Shown here piece after piece: positions 6,763 through 8,330 of a stretch of 8,330 bases of DNA; within the stretch, counting starts at the first letter, position 1, and each line of letters starts with the position of its first letter. The stretch is from Dehalococcoidia bacterium UBA3254 (GTDB lineage Bacteria; Chloroflexota; Dehalococcoidia; Dehalococcoidales; UBA3254). A program made the translations under genes and the position numbers. Location: positions 1-8,330 of the forward strand of contig DEUU01000447.1 of the NCBI GenBank assembly GCA_002362735.1, read 5' to 3'. The notes beneath the pieces were generated by a model. The model did not search any database and was not told the DNA's origin. It worked only from the letters and a program-made list of their open reading frames with translations.

Positions 6763-8073
6763 TCAAATAGCCAACTCTACTTTAACCGGAGCGCGTTCAA
6801 AATCGGCAGCGCCCATCAAGGTCCTGGTTTTCAATCCACCTATAGACGCCACAAAGCGATCTGGAATGATCCCTAAACGTGTGTTATAGAAAGTGGCAAT
6901 ATCATTAAAGTAGTCTCTCGCCAGTGCAATCCGCTGTTCTGTACCTGCAAGTGTCTGCTGCAGCTTAAGAAAATTTTCACTGGCTTTCAATTCTGGATAT
7001 TGTTCGATTGTAATACGTAATAGAGAAGTTAAACCTTTAAAATCAGGCCCTGCAATTCCCGGCGGAGTCGCTCCAATTTGCCGTCGCAGCTCTGCTATTA
7101 AAATTTGGGTCTCGTTTTCATATTTCTGATATCCGGATATAGTCTGGACAAGATTTGAAATCAAATCGTACCGCCTTTTAAGTTCCACATCTACCTGCGA
7201 CCAGCCCTGCTCAACTCTATGATGCAGGTTAATCAAACTATTATAGGTGGTCCAAATCCAGATGATTCCCAGAATGACGAGGTATCCTGCGGCCATTATT
7301 ACTGCGGGAGTCCAATTAATAAATGAACCAAAACTAATCAGAACGGACCACACTATTCCTCCACCAATAGCAATGACTAAACCTGATATGACGCAGAACC
7401 AGTACCAACGTCCATAACCGGAACTGATTTGTTTCTCTGACCGGGTTGAAATCAGATACATGGGAGCTACTTTATCATAAGCGATTTCTGCTGCCACTAT
7501 ATCCTGACGTTCGCGAGCTTGCCCCATCACATACAACATTGAGTGCAGAGGGATAGTGGTCTCATGAAAACGCCTTCGATGGGTAGAGTTAGCTATTGCT
7601 CCGGCAGGCCCTTTATCATAATATAAAGGATCAGAAGGATTAACCGTCCTGTCGAATGAAGTATTGTCTTGAATTTTTGCCCGATCTGGGACAATTCGAA
7701 TAACACCGGTATCGTCTTTTAAATAAAACGGCTCGGACTGTGTGCCGCTGTCTATCCGGGTCCATCCACTCTCGGTCCTGGTACGAGAGTGTATATGCCC
7801 CTGAGCATCACGATAAGTTTCATGAACTATTCTTTGCCAGTGCTCTTCCACCTGCCATGAATAGTATACACATCGGATGCCTGCCAAATTGCTTATTAAT
7901 GGTGAATCACTTTCAGCGGTACCTTTTAATTCAGCAAGACCGATAAAAACACCCTGAGTCCTGGATGTTGGCAAATCATCAATTAAACGCTTCTTACGCA
8001 AATTAACAAAAGCTCCCGTTAAGCCACCTATAGCCAGGAGACTTGCAACGAGGACTGCTATTAATACAGACAT
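6763..8073 (-). CDS. GIDE/BAM-like domain fused to LemA, membrane protein
   Basis: A 436-aa membrane protein in two parts. A first helix (2-23) is followed by a domain at about 28-215 with the sequence habits of the GIDE/BAM region of MUL1-type E3 ligases: RLIDDLPTS, then IGLAELKGTAE, PLISNLAGIRCVYYSWQVEE and a closing MYLISTRSEKQ. No RING finger is present. Two more helices (about 223-248 and 254-276) lead into a LemA domain (277-430) with YNSLINLHHRVEQGWSQVDVELKRR and a closing DYFNDIATFYNTR. Biochemical functions of bacterial GIDE and LemA domains are not established. The start at 8073 is chosen because AAGGAT (8081-8086) lies seven bases upstream and the promoter at 8105-8133 would put the transcript start near 8098. 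An upstream TTG (8133) and ATG (8109) lie inside the -35 and -10 boxes. Confidence 0.88.
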   Translation of the reverse strand: MSVLIAVLVASLLAIGGLTGAFVNLRKKRLIDDLPTSRTQGVFIGLAELKGTAESDSPLISNLAGIRCVYYSWQVEEHWQRIVHETYRDAQGHIHSRTRTESGWTRIDSGTQSEPFYLKDDTGVIRIVPDRAKIQDNTSFDRTVNPSDPLYYDKGPAGAIANSTHRRRFHETTIPLHSMLYVMGQARERQDIVAAEIAYDKVAPMYLISTRSEKQISSGYGRWYWFCVISGLVIAIGGGIVWSVLISFGSFINWTPAVIMAAGYLVILGIIWIWTTYNSLINLHHRVEQGWSQVDVELKRRYDLISNLVQTISGYQKYENETQILIAELRRQIGATPPGIAGPDFKGLTSLLRITIEQYPELKASENFLKLQQTLAGTEQRIALARDYFNDIATFYNTRLGIIPDRFVASIGGLKTRTLMGAADFERAPVKVELAI

Positions 8074-8104
8074 ACACGTAATCCTTGAGATTATTTTCCA
8101 GCTA

Positions 8105-8133
8105 ATCATAATCTCGAAATAATAAGGTGTCAA
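8105..8133 (-). promoter_or_regulatory. Sigma-70-type promoter of the GIDE-LemA gene
   Basis: On the - strand TTGACA (8128-8133, perfect consensus), exactly 17 bases, then TATGAT (8105-8110, five of six). The predicted start site is near 8098, 25 bases before the ATG at 8073 with AAGGAT in the leader. This is the best promoter in the window. Confidence 0.8.
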
Positions 8134-8243
8134 AACAATGGATGTATTTTCCGGGCGATTTCATCTAGAGTTTGGCGAAATCTCTGGAAATAAGTTTATT
8201 TGCTTATAACGTTTATCTACCAGGACGACTCTTACTATTATCC
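8134..8243. other. Non-coding divergent intergenic region with short AT-rich repeats
   Basis: The region lies between the GIDE-LemA promoter and the tRNA promoter. It contains a small imperfect hairpin (AGAGTTT at 8167-8173, loop, AAA-T-CTCT to 8185). It also contains two related near-palindromes: ATAAGTTTAT at 8190-8199 and ATAACGTTTAT at 8206-8216. No coding frame with a ribosome site was found. These could be regulator sites or only AT-rich upstream DNA. Confidence 0.35.
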
Positions 8244-8272
8244 TTGCGTGAGATTTACTTTGCTGTTAAAAT
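8244..8272 (+). promoter_or_regulatory. Promoter of the tRNA-Leu gene
   Basis: TTGCGT (8244-8249), 17 bases, then TAAAAT (8267-8272), preceded by TG-n (8264-8266) as an extended -10. Transcription would begin near 8279, about 31 bases before the tRNA's first base, a normal length for a processed 5' leader. Confidence 0.6.
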
Positions 8273-8310
8273 TATCATCGAGGGTGATAAATGCACCTTA
8301 AGATATTTGT

Positions 8311-8330
8311 GCCGAAGTGGCGGAATGGCA
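8311..8330 (+). tRNA. tRNA-Leu, 5' end only
   Basis: The last 20 bases read GCCGAAG (acceptor 5' strand), TG at positions 8-9, then GCGGAATGGCA. That is the D-stem and D-loop form typical of bacterial tRNA-Leu (compare ..GTGGCGGAATTGGTAGACGC.. in E. coli). The anticodon, variable arm and 3' half lie outside the window, so isoacceptor and integrity are unknown. A suitable promoter precedes it. tRNA-Ser is a less likely reading. Confidence 0.8.

Noticed and set aside
8291..8330. ATG at 8291 with GAGGGTGAT upstream, open to the window edge
   Set aside because: The frame runs straight into the tRNA-Leu sequence, which explains the conservation-like signal better than a peptide.
1..8330. A novel defence or mobile system
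   Set aside because: Every long frame is accounted for by a recognised housekeeping or small membrane-protein family; there are no repeat arrays, toxin-antitoxin pairs, transposases or phage genes.

Overview
The window is a stretch of bacterial chromosome of moderate, slightly AT-leaning composition. It is densely packed with housekeeping genes, and I see no insertion sequence, CRISPR array, phage gene or defence cassette. A free-living bacterium is likely. Three features recall Chloroflexota, particularly Dehalococcoidia-like lineages: a GIDE/BAM-like domain fused to LemA, an HtrA protease with no membrane anchor, and a small four-helix membrane protein with a proline-rich tail. This taxonomic placement is an impression from gene content, not a demonstrated assignment.

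Layout from left to right: the 3' end of a DUF72 (YecE-like) gene and a Cof-type HAD phosphatase lie on the + strand. The phosphatase appears to start at an ATT codon at 288, well upstream of its first ATG. It converges with uvrC on the - strand across a 6-bp gap. Upstream of uvrC, also on the - strand, is a small membrane protein. From a divergent intergenic region (3477-3632) a + strand operon runs xerC, then a small single-pass membrane protein, then a monofunctional biotin-protein ligase. The ligase's last bases overlap by 4 bp the end of a convergent HtrA-like serine protease gene. Upstream of htrA on the - strand is the GIDE-LemA membrane protein gene. It has a near-consensus sigma-70 promoter that shows its real start is the ATG at 8073, not an upstream TTG. 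The window ends 20 bases into a tRNA-Leu gene that has its own promoter.

The genes fall into loose functional groups. uvrC and xerC serve DNA repair and chromosome-dimer resolution. The biotin ligase serves biotin-dependent carboxylases. HtrA and GIDE-LemA are plausible quality-control or envelope proteins. Nothing shows that they form a single dedicated system. The points most worth following are the ATT start, the corrected lemA start and promoter, the GIDE-LemA/HtrA pair, the anchorless HtrA, the small protein embedded between xerC and the biotin ligase, and a 12-base TG-n-TAAAAT promoter string shared by uvrC and xerC.
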